Shown: positions 45,049 to 53,155 of the stretch, one piece after another
Layout of the letters: each line of letters begins with the position of its first letter
How positions within the stretch are numbered: position 1 is the stretch's first letter
DNA from: Rhodospirillales bacterium
GTDB taxonomy: Bacteria > Pseudomonadota > Alphaproteobacteria > Reyranellales > Reyranellaceae
Direction of reading: 5' to 3'
Length of the DNA: 64,000 bases
NCBI GenBank assembly: GCA_016699855.1
Contig: CP064988.1
Span: 3,190,501-3,254,500, forward strand
The notes under the pieces: generated by a model
What the model saw: only the letters and a program-made list of their open reading frames with translations
What the model was told of the DNA's origin: nothing
The model's database searches: none
Translations under genes and position numbers: made by a program

Positions 45049-46494
45049 TCAGCGCGCGCCGACGGCCAACGCCTTCTCGACCCGGGTGGCGCAGACGTCG
45101 ACGCATTCCGTCAGGCCCGTCACCGGGGCCAGCGCGAAGCCGCGGGCCTCGACCTCGCGCGACCATGTCGCCAGCTCCTCGACGGTGTCCTTGCGGGCCA
45201 TCGCCACCGCCAGCGCGAACTTGTTCTGGCGGGTGAATTTCTCGAGCGCCTCGAGGTTCGCCTTGAGCTCCGCCGCGCCGGGTTGCCGGTCGACCCAGCC
45301 GGCGTCCGCGCTGTAGGGCAGTCCGGCGTCGCGGCTGGCCTGGTAGACGGCGCGCCCGGTGCGGAACGTCTCGACCAGCATCAGGCCGCGGTCGGCCAGC
45401 GTCTTCACGATCGGGCGAAGGGTGGCGTCGTCGGCGCTGACGGGGCCGGGCAGCGGCAGCACGACGCCGACATAGCCGGTGCCGCCCCGCGCCAGCGCGG
45501 CGGCGAGGCGGCGCTGATTCTCGGCCGCCGACACGTCGACGCGCAGCGACGCCGCCGGCGCACCGTCCTGCGCGCCCTCCGGCGCCTGAGCCGGCAGCAC
45601 GATCAACGCCTCATGGCCCTTGCCGCGCGCGCGCTCGATCCAGCGGTCGAGGAACGGAGCGTCCCACATGAAGCCGAGGGTGATCTGTGGCGGCAGACCG
45701 TCGATGGCGCGCTGCGTCAGCGCCGGATCCTTTCCCAGACCGAGGATCAGCACGCCGATGCGCGGCCGCGTCTCGCGGTAGTTGAACACCGCGGCGTGGG
45801 CCAGCCAAGGCATGCAACCATGCGCGTCGATGCGGGGCAGGCGGCCCTGCGGCGTCGTCTCGACGAGGGTGGAAAGGTCGACGGGTGGGCACCGGATCGG
45901 CACCGGCGGCTTCTCGGGCGGCGGCGCCGGCAGGCCGCTGGCGGCGAGCACCGTCCACGTGGTCCGCGGCGCCGCCGTCGCGGCAGGCGGTGTCGTGCCG
46001 GTTGGTGGCGACGCGCCGCCGGCCGCCGCTGGCGGCGCGGGGGGGACAGTCGACGACGGGGCGATGGACGATGGCGGCGCGGCGGCTGATGGCGGCGTGA
46101 CGGCTGTCGACGCCTCGGCGCCGGGCGCAGCCGCAGCCGGCGGTGTCGACGCCTCGGCGCCGGGCGCAGCCGCGGCTGGCGGCGTCGGCGCGGCCGGCGG
46201 CGGCGCTGGCGGCGCGGCCGCTGGCGCCGCTGGTGGCGGCAGCTTCGGCATCGCCAGGTTCACCGGCGGCGGCATCTGGAGGTTCGTGCGCGCCGCCGCC
46301 GGCGGCCGCGCCTCGCCCGCCCTGGCCTCGGTGGACGGGGGCGTCGCCGGGCGCGGACGCAGCTGCCAGACGGCCAAGGCGCCGGCGCCGACCAGTAGAG
46401 CGACGGCGATGCCGTAGGCTGCGAACACCTCGGGTCGGCGGCGCCGTCGCGGCACCGGCAGGCGCCGGTCCCACGGATCGCCGCCGTTCGTCAT
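45049..46494 (-). CDS. Divergent polysaccharide deacetylase (YibQ-like) membrane protein
   Basis: The 481-residue protein has one N-terminal membrane helix (FAAYGIAVALLVGAGALAVW, residues 24-43). A Pro/Ala-rich periplasmic linker of about 150 residues follows, containing a near-perfect 13-residue tandem repeat, and then a C-terminal divergent polysaccharide deacetylase domain (DUF610). Seen in it: RIGVLILGLGKD, LPPQITLGFMWD, the LPLPG turn and LTECVDVCATRVEKAL at the end. Typical metal-binding D-H-H residues are poorly conserved in the family, so activity is uncertain. It sits between ctpA and rppH, as usual, and may act on the cell wall. Confidence 0.87.
   Translation of the reverse strand: MTNGGDPWDRRLPVPRRRRRPEVFAAYGIAVALLVGAGALAVWQLRPRPATPPSTEARAGEARPPAAARTNLQMPPPVNLAMPKLPPPAAPAAAPPAPPPAAPTPPAAAAPGAEASTPPAAAAPGAEASTAVTPPSAAAPPSSIAPSSTVPPAPPAAAGGASPPTGTTPPAATAAPRTTWTVLAASGLPAPPPEKPPVPIRCPPVDLSTLVETTPQGRLPRIDAHGCMPWLAHAAVFNYRETRPRIGVLILGLGKDPALTQRAIDGLPPQITLGFMWDAPFLDRWIERARGKGHEALIVLPAQAPEGAQDGAPAASLRVDVSAAENQRRLAAALARGGTGYVGVVLPLPGPVSADDATLRPIVKTLADRGLMLVETFRTGRAVYQASRDAGLPYSADAGWVDRQPGAAELKANLEALEKFTRQNKFALAVAMARKDTVEELATWSREVEARGFALAPVTGLTECVDVCATRVEKALAVGAR
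46106..46183. repeat. 39-bp tandem duplication inside the yibQ-like gene
   Basis: Two adjacent 39-base units (46106-46144 and 46145-46183) differ at 3 positions and keep the frame, encoding two 13-residue APGAEAS-containing repeats in the linker. Such repeats can change copy number by slippage, altering linker length. Confidence 0.8.
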
Positions 46495-46528
46495 GGCCGC
46501 CCGTCCTAACGTCCGGCCCGCGCGCCGG

Positions 46529-47983
46529 TCACTGGCCGCGCTGGCCGTAGAGCGCGATCCCGCGGATCAGGTCCATGGCGCGCTGGAGCTGGTAGTCGGC
46601 CGTCGCCGCGTTCGGCGGCTCGTCCGTGTCCACCTTCTCTTCCTTGGCCTCGCCCGGTTTGGCGGCCTCGCCGGGCTTGCCGTCGGTCTTGGCCTCGGGC
46701 GCCTTGCCCGCCGGACCCGCCGGCGGCTTGGCCGGCTCGCCGGCCTTGCCGCGGTTCGCCGGGTTGACGATCGAACCGCGCAGATTTTCCTCGCGCGTGC
46801 GCTCGGCCGGCTTCACGGCCTCGACCTTGGCCTGCTCGACCTCGATGTCCGGCTTGATGCCGTCCTTCTGGATCGACCTGCCGGAGGGCGTGAAGTACAG
46901 CGCCGTCGTCAGGCGCATGGCGCCGCCACCGGTCACCGGCATGATCGTCTGGACGGAGCCCTTGCCGAAGCTGCGGGTGCCCAGCACGATCGCGCGCTTG
47001 TGGTCCTGCAGGGCGCCGGCGACGATCTCCGACGCGGAGGCCGAACCGCCGTTGATCAGGATGACGATCGGCAGACCCTGGGCGGCGTCGCCGGGCGTGG
47101 CGTTCCAGCGCTGCACGTCCTCGGCCTTGCGGGCGCGCGTCGAGACGATCTCGCCCTTGTCGAGGAACAGGTCCGACACCTTGACCGACTGGTCGAGCAG
47201 GCCGCCGGGGTTGTTGCGCATGTCGAGCACGACGCCCTTCCACTTGGGCCCGAGCTCCTTCTTGAACTTCTCCAGCGCCGCCGCGAGCCCCGCGGTTGTC
47301 TGCTCCGTGAACGACGTGATGCGCACGTAGCCGATGTCGCCGCCCTCGACGCGGCTCTTCACCGACTGCACCACGATCTTGGCGCGCGTCAGCGTGACGT
47401 CGAACGGCTCCTTGCCGGCGCGCCGGATGCCGAGCGTGATCTTGGTGTCGATCTTGCCCCGCATGCGCTCGACCGCCTCCTGGAGCGTCAGCCCCATGAC
47501 CGGCTCCTTGTCGAGCGTCACGATGTAGTCGCCGGGCTGAAGGCCGGCGCGCGACGCCGGTGTGTCGTCGATCGGCGAGACGACCTTCACCAGGCCGCCG
47601 TCCATCGTCACCTCGATGCCCAGCCCGCCGAACTCGCCGCGGGTCTGCACCTGCATGTCGCGGAACGCCTTGGCGTTCATGTACGAGCTGTGCGGATCGA
47701 GCGACGCCAGCATGCCGTTGATGGCCGCCTCGATCAGATCCTTCTCGTTCGGCGGCTCGACGTACTCGTTGCGCACGCGTTCCAGCACGTCCCCGAACAG
47801 GTTGAGCTGCTGGAAAATCTCGGTCTTGTCGGTCGCCTTCGGCTTGTCCTTGGCCTCGGCGGGCTTCTCCTGCTGCTGCGCGCGGGCGGCGGGGGCGAAG
47901 GCCAGATCGACCGGCGACCAGAACGTCGCGAGCGCGGCGAGGGAGGCGGCGGCCGCGAGGGCCGGGAGACGGACGGTCTTCAT
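46529..47983 (-). CDS. ctpA: S41 family C-terminal processing peptidase
   Basis: The exported protease of 484 residues has a signal peptide (about 1-35, ending PAARAQ) and an S41 N-terminal helical part with VRNEYVEPPN. A PDZ domain follows (about 110-190, GGLGIEVTMDGG). The catalytic domain then has Ser316 in NGGSASASEI and Lys341 in TRSFGKGSVQ. A Lys/Glu/Pro-rich C-terminal tail (about 400-465) is low complexity. CtpA trims or degrades envelope proteins. ATG 47983 is preferred over an in-frame codon at 48073 that would precede the signal peptide. It is followed by the yibQ-like gene. Confidence 0.95.
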   Translation of the reverse strand: MKTVRLPALAAAASLAALATFWSPVDLAFAPAARAQQQEKPAEAKDKPKATDKTEIFQQLNLFGDVLERVRNEYVEPPNEKDLIEAAINGMLASLDPHSSYMNAKAFRDMQVQTRGEFGGLGIEVTMDGGLVKVVSPIDDTPASRAGLQPGDYIVTLDKEPVMGLTLQEAVERMRGKIDTKITLGIRRAGKEPFDVTLTRAKIVVQSVKSRVEGGDIGYVRITSFTEQTTAGLAAALEKFKKELGPKWKGVVLDMRNNPGGLLDQSVKVSDLFLDKGEIVSTRARKAEDVQRWNATPGDAAQGLPIVILINGGSASASEIVAGALQDHKRAIVLGTRSFGKGSVQTIMPVTGGGAMRLTTALYFTPSGRSIQKDGIKPDIEVEQAKVEAVKPAERTREENLRGSIVNPANRGKAGEPAKPPAGPAGKAPEAKTDGKPGEAAKPGEAKEEKVDTDEPPNAATADYQLQRAMDLIRGIALYGQRGQ

Positions 47984-48148
47984 CGGGACTTTCCGGAGCG
48001 GGCGCTCCAACGGGGGGAATTTCGCCGTTTCGGCTGTGAAGAGGACATTACCCGCCGCAATAAGGCCGAACAAGGGCGGGCCCGTCCGCTCGCGCGACCG
48101 TGTGCGTGGGTGGTCGAAAACAGTGCGTTCCCGGGCGCCGCGCGGCGC

Positions 48149-49756
48149 TCAGGCAGCGGCGGCCCGCGCGCGCAGCTCCGCGGGGACGGACAGCACGCCC
48201 GGGCGCGGCTCGGCGCGCAGCAGCGACGTCCCGGTCATCTCCGCGGGTCGCGGCAGGCCCATCAGCGCCAGCAGCGTCGGCGCCACGTCGGCGAGCCGGC
48301 CATCGGCCAGCCCCGCGACCCCGGCCGGCGCGTTGAACAGGATGGCGGGCACGCGGTTGAGCGTGTGCTGCGTATGCGGCTGGCCGGTGGCGTGGTCGAA
48401 CAACTGCTCGACATTGCCGTGGTCGGCGGTCACGAACATCGCGCCGCCGGCGCGGCGGACGGCGTCGGCGACGCGCCCGAGGCAGGAATCGACCACCTCG
48501 ACCGCCCGCACGGCGGCGGCGAACACGCCGCTGTGGCCGACCTGGTCGGTGTTGGCGTAGTTGACGACGACGAGGTCGAACCTTCCGGAATCGATGGCCG
48601 CGACGAGCTTGTCCGTCACCTCCGGCGCGCTCATCTCCGGCTGCAGGTCGTAGGTCGCGACCTTCGGCGAGGGGACGAGGATGCGCTCCTCGCCGGGGAA
48701 AACGCGCTCCTCGCCGCCGTTGAAGAAGAACGTGACGTGGGCGTATTTCTCGGTCTCGGCGATGCGCAGCTGCGTCCGGCCGGCGGCTGACACCACCTCG
48801 CCCAGCCCGCGCGACAGCGCGGCCGAGTCGAACAGCGTGCCGAGGAACGGATTGAGCGCGCTGGAGTACTCGACCAGGCCGAGCGCCGCGGCGAAGGCGG
48901 GCCGGCGCGGACGCGTGAAGCCGTCGAACATCGGGTCGAGCAGCGCCGTCAGGATCTCCCGCGCGCGGTCGGCGCGGAAATTGCCCATCAACACGCCGTC
49001 GCCGTCCCTCATGCCGGCGTAGTCGTCGATCACTGTGGGCAGGACGAACTCGTCCGTCAGACCGGCGGCGTAACCCGCGGTCACGGCGGCGTCGGCGGTC
49101 GGGGCGCGCGGACCCGCGGCGTCGACCAGCGCGGCATACGCCTTCGTGACGCGCTCCCAGCGCTTGTCGCGGTCCATCGGATAGAAGCGGCCGCTGACGG
49201 TGCCGATCGCGATGTCCTTGCCGTTGTCGAGACGCGCCGTGAAATCGGCGAGATACTCGCGGGCGCTGCTGGGAGGCGTGTCGCGACCGTCGAGGAAGGC
49301 GTGCACGCGCACCGCGACGCCGTGGCCGGCGACGATGTCGGCCAGCGCCGCCATGTGGTGGTGGTGGCTATGGACGCCACCGGGCGACAACAGGCCCATC
49401 AGATGGCACACGCCGCCGCTGCGCTTCAGCGCCGCCACGAACGCCAGCAGCGCCGGCGCGCGCGCGAGGCTTCCGTCGGCGATCGCCTGGTCGATCCGCG
49501 GCAGGTCCTGCATCACCACGCGCCCGGCGCCGAGGTTCATGTGGCCGACCTCGGAATTGCCCATCTGGCCGGACGGCAGGCCGACATGCAGCTCAGACGC
49601 GTCGATCAGGCCCTGCGGACAGGTCGCGACCATGCGGTCGAAATTCGGCGTGCGCGCCGCCAGCACGGCGTTGTCGCGCGGATCGAGGCGGTGGCCCCAG
49701 CCGTCAAGGATGCACAGCACCACAGGGCGCGGCGCGGCGGTCGGAGCGGAGGCCAT
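48149..49756 (-). CDS. gpmI: 2,3-bisphosphoglycerate-independent phosphoglycerate mutase
   Basis: At 535 residues this is the cofactor-independent, two-Mn(II) enzyme interconverting 3- and 2-phosphoglycerate. Motifs: LCILDGWGHR at the N-terminus, phosphoserine site Ser68 in GQMGNSEVGH, FLDGRDTPP, GRFYPMDRDKRW, MGNFRADRAREI, VVNYANTDQVGHSG and FVTADHGNVEQL. In relatives an envC gene follows; here the next gene downstream is ctpA after a 165-base gap. Confidence 0.97.
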   Translation of the reverse strand: MASAPTAAPRPVVLCILDGWGHRLDPRDNAVLAARTPNFDRMVATCPQGLIDASELHVGLPSGQMGNSEVGHMNLGAGRVVMQDLPRIDQAIADGSLARAPALLAFVAALKRSGGVCHLMGLLSPGGVHSHHHHMAALADIVAGHGVAVRVHAFLDGRDTPPSSAREYLADFTARLDNGKDIAIGTVSGRFYPMDRDKRWERVTKAYAALVDAAGPRAPTADAAVTAGYAAGLTDEFVLPTVIDDYAGMRDGDGVLMGNFRADRAREILTALLDPMFDGFTRPRRPAFAAALGLVEYSSALNPFLGTLFDSAALSRGLGEVVSAAGRTQLRIAETEKYAHVTFFFNGGEERVFPGEERILVPSPKVATYDLQPEMSAPEVTDKLVAAIDSGRFDLVVVNYANTDQVGHSGVFAAAVRAVEVVDSCLGRVADAVRRAGGAMFVTADHGNVEQLFDHATGQPHTQHTLNRVPAILFNAPAGVAGLADGRLADVAPTLLALMGLPRPAEMTGTSLLRAEPRPGVLSVPAELRARAAAA

Positions 49757-49795
49757 CTATCGTTGCTCTCTTGCGGGTCGTTTCACGGATGCGCG

Positions 49796-50416
49796 TCAAC
49801 CGCCGCCGTGGACGCCGCCGGCCATCATGGTCGGCGCGGCGGGCGCGCCGACGGATTGGAACTTGTTCGGGCAGGACAGCTCCGTGGGATCGATGTCCTC
49901 GTCCTGCTCCTTCAGCTCGATCGCGCAGAACACGAACTCGCCGCGCGGCTCGCCATCGATGGTGATGTGGTAGGTGTAGGTGCCCGGCGGATCACCCTCG
50001 ATGATGCACCACGAGCGCTGTAGATAGCCGTCGACCACGCGCTCGCGCATGCGCGTCGTGGCGCGGGTCTTGTCCTCGCTGACCTCGGTCTCCGGCCCGG
50101 CGATCACGTCCTTGGCGGGCTGCGACGTCTGCAGCACCTCGACCAGGCTGATCGACCGGTTGGGGCCGCCGAGCCACGCCCGCCAGCCGAAGCACGCCTT
50201 GTTGATCAGCAAGGGGATGGCGTTGGTCTCGAAATACCGGGTCGAGCCGTCGCTCTTGGTGATCGACACGAAGGGGATGCTGCGCGCCTTGCCCGGCTTG
50301 CGCGGCGTGTCCTGCGCCATCGCGCCGACACCGGCTGTCAGGGCGAAGGTGGCGGCGGCCAAGGTCGCGGCGCGCGCGAGGCGGTGGAGGGGTGTGGCGA
50401 GGGTCGGTCTGGACAT
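49796..50416 (-). CDS. Exported four-cysteine protein of an unrecognised family (copy 1)
   Basis: I do not recognise a named family. The 206-residue product has a signal peptide ending near GVGAMAQD. Its mature part has exactly four cysteines: Cys75 (KACFGW), Cys137 (RSWCIIEGDPPGTY), Cys164 (EFVFCAIEL) and Cys182 (LSCPNKF). Spacing 62-27-18 almost equals that of two paralogues encoded at 52116-52631 and 52628-53155. The shared core is WC, a D-P-P-G-x-Y turn, IDG and F-x-C-x-I, with alternating hydrophobic residues suggesting a small beta-sandwich with two disulfides. It differs from the others in an extra Gly/Ala/Met C-terminal tail. It lies between rlmH and gpmI on the same strand. Periplasmic or surface location is inferred from the signal peptide. 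Confidence 0.8.
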   Translation of the reverse strand: MSRPTLATPLHRLARAATLAAATFALTAGVGAMAQDTPRKPGKARSIPFVSITKSDGSTRYFETNAIPLLINKACFGWRAWLGGPNRSISLVEVLQTSQPAKDVIAGPETEVSEDKTRATTRMRERVVDGYLQRSWCIIEGDPPGTYTYHITIDGEPRGEFVFCAIELKEQDEDIDPTELSCPNKFQSVGAPAAPTMMAGGVHGGG

Positions 50417-50507
50417 GGGCCCAATGTAATCGCGATTTCGCGGCGGAAAAGCGGCAAGCGTCGATTTCCCGCCGGAACGCCGCCCGAAACCGCGGTTTCC
50501 CCGCGCT

Positions 50508-50966
50508 TCAGGCCCGGTGGTAGGGGTGTCCGGCCAGGATCTGCTGGGCGCGGTAGAGCTGCTCGGCCAGCATCACCCGGGCCAGAAGGTGGGGGAACGT
50601 CATCGGGCCGAACGACAGGGCCAGCGCGCAATCCGCCAGTAGCGCCTCGGTATGGCCGTCGGCGCCGCCGATCAGGAACGCCAGCTCGGCGGTTCCCGTG
50701 TCGCGGCGGCCGGCGATCCATTTGGCGAAGGCGGCGCTATCCAGCGTGCGGCCGCGCCGATCCAGGGCGACGAGGGTCGCGCTGGCCGGGCAGGCGTCGC
50801 GCAGGAGCCTGCCCTCGCGGACCATCGTCTCGGCCGCCGGCAGCGGGCGTCGCTCCTCGACCTCGCGCAGGGTCAGCGGCCACAGCATGCGTCGGGCGTA
50901 CTCGTCGTAGAGCGCCTTCTCCGGCCCCGATTTCGCCCGACCGACGGCGGCGATGGTCAGACGCAT
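50508..50966 (-). CDS. rlmH: 23S rRNA (pseudouridine1915-N3)-methyltransferase
   Basis: The SPOUT methyltransferase of 152 residues shows TIAAVGRAKSGPEKALYDEYARR, the knot-forming LIGGADGH and the C-terminal signature RVMLAEQLYRAQQILAGHPYH. It methylates pseudouridine 1915 of 23S rRNA on the 70S ribosome. The rsfS gene lies 19 bases upstream on the same strand, the widely conserved rsfS-rlmH pair. Confidence 0.96.
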   Translation of the reverse strand: MRLTIAAVGRAKSGPEKALYDEYARRMLWPLTLREVEERRPLPAAETMVREGRLLRDACPASATLVALDRRGRTLDSAAFAKWIAGRRDTGTAELAFLIGGADGHTEALLADCALALSFGPMTFPHLLARVMLAEQLYRAQQILAGHPYHRA

Positions 50967-50985
50967 GGGCGGCCGCCCGCAGGCG

Positions 50986-51453
50986 TCAGGCTTTCCCGGC
51001 CGCGACGGGCGGTTTGGCGTCGGCCGCTTCCTGGGCTTCGTCGTCGGCTGTGGTCGCGGCTTTCGAGATGCGGCGGCGTTTCGGCGCGCCCTCCGCCGGC
51101 TCCTCGGGGAAGGTCCACAGCCGCTCGAGCTGGTACAGTTCGCGGATCTCCGGCCGGAACACGTGCACGATCACGTCGCCGGCGTCGACCAGCACCCAGT
51201 CGCCCTGCGTCTTGCCCTCGACCCGCACGCCTTTGTGGCCGGAGTCCTTGAGGCGCGAGGCCAGTTTGTCGGCGATCGCCGAGACCTGCCGGGTCGAGCG
51301 CCCGCTGCACACGATCATCCAGTCGGCGACGCTGGTGCGGCCGGCGACATCGAGTTCGACGATGTCCTCGGCCTTGTCCTCCTCGAGGGATTCCCGGACG
51401 AGCTTGCGCAGGGCGTCGGAGGGGCTGGGACGGCGGCGGGGGCGGGCGGGAAT
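50986..51453 (-). CDS. rsfS: Ribosome silencing factor RsfS (possible ATT start)
   Basis: The core is clear: DALRKLVRESLEEDKAEDIV, ELDVAGRTSVADWMIVCSGRS, TRQVSAIADKL, KTQGDWVLVDAGDVIVHVF and YQLERLW. The protein binds uL14 and blocks 50S-30S joining during starvation. Start choice is hard: no ATG, GTG or TTG occurs in frame close to the core, the nearest being ATG 51603, deep inside nadD. ATT at 51453 has GGAGAA with a 6-base spacer upstream and lies 19 bases after the nadD stop, giving 155 residues. An indel hiding a normal start is the alternative. The Ala/Arg-rich C-terminal tail after LWTFPEEP is long for the family. Confidence 0.85.
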   Translation of the reverse strand: MPARPRRRPSPSDALRKLVRESLEEDKAEDIVELDVAGRTSVADWMIVCSGRSTRQVSAIADKLASRLKDSGHKGVRVEGKTQGDWVLVDAGDVIVHVFRPEIRELYQLERLWTFPEEPAEGAPKRRRISKAATTADDEAQEAADAKPPVAAGKA

Positions 51454-51472
51454 GACAGTTCTCCGTCGGTCT

Positions 51473-52105
51473 TCAGGGATGGCGGGCGGCGCGGATCGCG
51501 GTCGCCGAGAGCGGGCTGAGCCGGCAACGCAGGAAACACCACGCCGGCGGCCCGGCGGCGGCGAGGCCGCGCACGGCGCCGTCGCGCGAACGGGCCGCAC
51601 CATAGCGCCGCGCGACCGCCCCGGCCAGCGCCCGTACGCCGCAGCCCGGCCGGTCGATCACCGCGATCGGCGCCATGGCCGCGATGTCGGGCCAGCGCTT
51701 CCAGCGCGCCATCTGCGCCAGATTGTCGGCCCCCATCAGCCACACGAACGCGATGCGCGGGAACAGCCGGCGCAGCCGCGCCAAGGTGTCGACCGTGTAG
51801 CGGGTGCCCAGGACGCGTTCGATGTCGGTGACCCGGATGCGGTCGTGGCCGGACATCCGGCGCGCCGCGGCGAGCCGTTCGTCCAGCGCGCCCATGCCTC
51901 GGGCGTCCTTCAGCGGATTCTGCGGCGCCACCAACCACCAGATCTCGTCGAGATCGAGCCGGCGCAGCGCCTCGACGCTGATATGGCGGTGGCCCTCGTG
52001 CGCCGGGTTGAACGATCCGCCCAGCAGGCCGATCCGGCGCGGCGCGGCGCCGAGCGCGGCGCGCGCGGCCGGGGGTAGGAACGGGCGGATGCGGTCGCGG
52101 CGCAC
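51473..52105 (-). CDS. nadD: Nicotinate-nucleotide adenylyltransferase
   Basis: The protein of 210 residues has the nucleotidyltransferase motif GGSFNPAHEGH (HxGH at residues 36-39), WWLVAPQNPLK, WLMGADNLAQMARWKRW and a degenerate C-terminal LSPLSATAIRAAR. It makes deamido-NAD from NaMN and ATP. GTG 52105 has a GAGG ribosome-binding element, and the gap to the preceding four-Cys gene is 10 bases. Gene order nadD-rsfS-rlmH is the usual one. Confidence 0.93.
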   Translation of the reverse strand: MRRDRIRPFLPPAARAALGAAPRRIGLLGGSFNPAHEGHRHISVEALRRLDLDEIWWLVAPQNPLKDARGMGALDERLAAARRMSGHDRIRVTDIERVLGTRYTVDTLARLRRLFPRIAFVWLMGADNLAQMARWKRWPDIAAMAPIAVIDRPGCGVRALAGAVARRYGAARSRDGAVRGLAAAGPPAWCFLRCRLSPLSATAIRAARHP

Positions 52106-52115
52106 GGGGTCGGCC

Positions 52116-52631
52116 TCACGAGCCGAGGAAGCGTTTGGCGCAGGACAGTCCGCCCAGCCGCGGCGGCGCGCCCTCCGGGAGCTTGATGCCGCAGAATCGG
52201 AACGCCGCGACGAAGCGGCCGTCGATGTCGACGCGGTAGTGGTATTCGCCGGGCGGATCGGCGTCGTTGACGCACCATGTGTGCGCCACGGCGCCATCGC
52301 GCACGACCATGCGCCGGGTCCATTCGGTCGCGTCGGAGGCGTCGTTGATCCGGATGTCGGCGCCGACGTCGAAGCGCGTCGGACCCGGCGTCGTCTGGCG
52401 CTCGGTGACGTTCACCAGGCGCTCGGCGCCGCCGACATGGACGACCCACGTGTAGCAGGCCCGCGCAGGCCACAGCGGGAACGCGTCGCCGCGGACCGGG
52501 CCCTCGATGGTCTTCCCGTCGGCATCGCGTAGCCGGATCAGCTTGCGGTGCTCGCCCGGAGGCGCGGCCAGCGCGGCCGTCGACGCGAACGGCGTCGCCA
52601 GCAGGCCGGCGCGGACGGCGTCGCCGCTCAC
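52116..52631 (-). CDS. Exported four-cysteine protein of an unrecognised family (copy 2)
   Basis: The 171-residue protein begins at GTG 52631, overlapping the preceding stop by GTGA. A hydrophobic stretch (about residues 6-23) ending ALAAP is a modest signal peptide. Cysteines are Cys59 (RACYTW), Cys120 (HTWCVNDADPPGEY), Cys147 (FRFCGIKL) and Cys164 (LSCAKRF), spacing 61-27-17. It is closest to copy 3: both have WCVNDADPPGEY, IDG and CGI(K/R)(L/V)P in order. Function is unknown. Tight coupling to copy 3 and to proA suggests the family was inserted into an existing operon rather than assembled with a pathway. Confidence 0.8.
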   Translation of the reverse strand: MSGDAVRAGLLATPFASTAALAAPPGEHRKLIRLRDADGKTIEGPVRGDAFPLWPARACYTWVVHVGGAERLVNVTERQTTPGPTRFDVGADIRINDASDATEWTRRMVVRDGAVAHTWCVNDADPPGEYHYRVDIDGRFVAAFRFCGIKLPEGAPPRLGGLSCAKRFLGS

Positions 52632-53155
52632 GACCCCTCGTGCCTGCGCGGACAGGCGAGTTTCTCGAGGTCGAACGGCTCGTTCTCGGGCACACGGATG
52701 CCGCAGTAGCGGAATTCCGCCGCGTGGCGGCCGTCGATATGGACGTCGAAGCGGTACTCGCCCGGCGGATCGGCGTCGTTGACGCACCAGGTGCTGACGA
52801 TGCGGCCGTCGGCGCCGACCGTAAGGCGCTGCTTGGCGGTCGTGCCGTCGAGCGTCTCGTGCACCTCGAAACCGTCGCCGGCGAAGCGCGACGGGCCGGG
52901 CAGCTTCTGGATCTCGACCACCTCGACCGTCTGGAAGGCGTAGGTCGGCAGGGTCAGCACCCAGCCGAAGCAGCTGCGGATCGGCCACAGCGGCACGACG
53001 TTGGTGGCGACCGGCCCCTGCAGCAGCTTCTTGTCCGCGTCGTAGATCTCGACGAACGGGTAGTTGCCCTCGGCGGCGGCGGCGGGTTGGAACGCCGTGA
53101 GCGCGGCGATCGCCAGCGCGGTGGCGGCGCCGCGGATGCGTTGGGAGACCGTCAC
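52628..53155 (-). CDS. Exported four-cysteine protein of an unrecognised family (copy 3)
   Basis: The 175-residue protein starts at GTG 53155, overlapping the proA stop by GTGA. The signal peptide is clear (about residues 1-28, ending QPAAAAEG). Cys62 (RSCFGW), Cys124 (STWCVNDADPPGEY), Cys151 (FRYCGIRV) and Cys168 (LACPRRH) give spacing 62-27-17. The mature domain starts VEIYDADKKLLQGPV, and copy 2 has the similar RLRDADGKTIEGPV. With copies 1 and 2 it defines a small envelope-protein family with two probable disulfides. No enzymatic motif, lipobox or membrane helix beyond the signal peptide is seen. Confidence 0.82.
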   Translation of the reverse strand: MTVSQRIRGAATALAIAALTAFQPAAAAEGNYPFVEIYDADKKLLQGPVATNVVPLWPIRSCFGWVLTLPTYAFQTVEVVEIQKLPGPSRFAGDGFEVHETLDGTTAKQRLTVGADGRIVSTWCVNDADPPGEYRFDVHIDGRHAAEFRYCGIRVPENEPFDLEKLACPRRHEGS

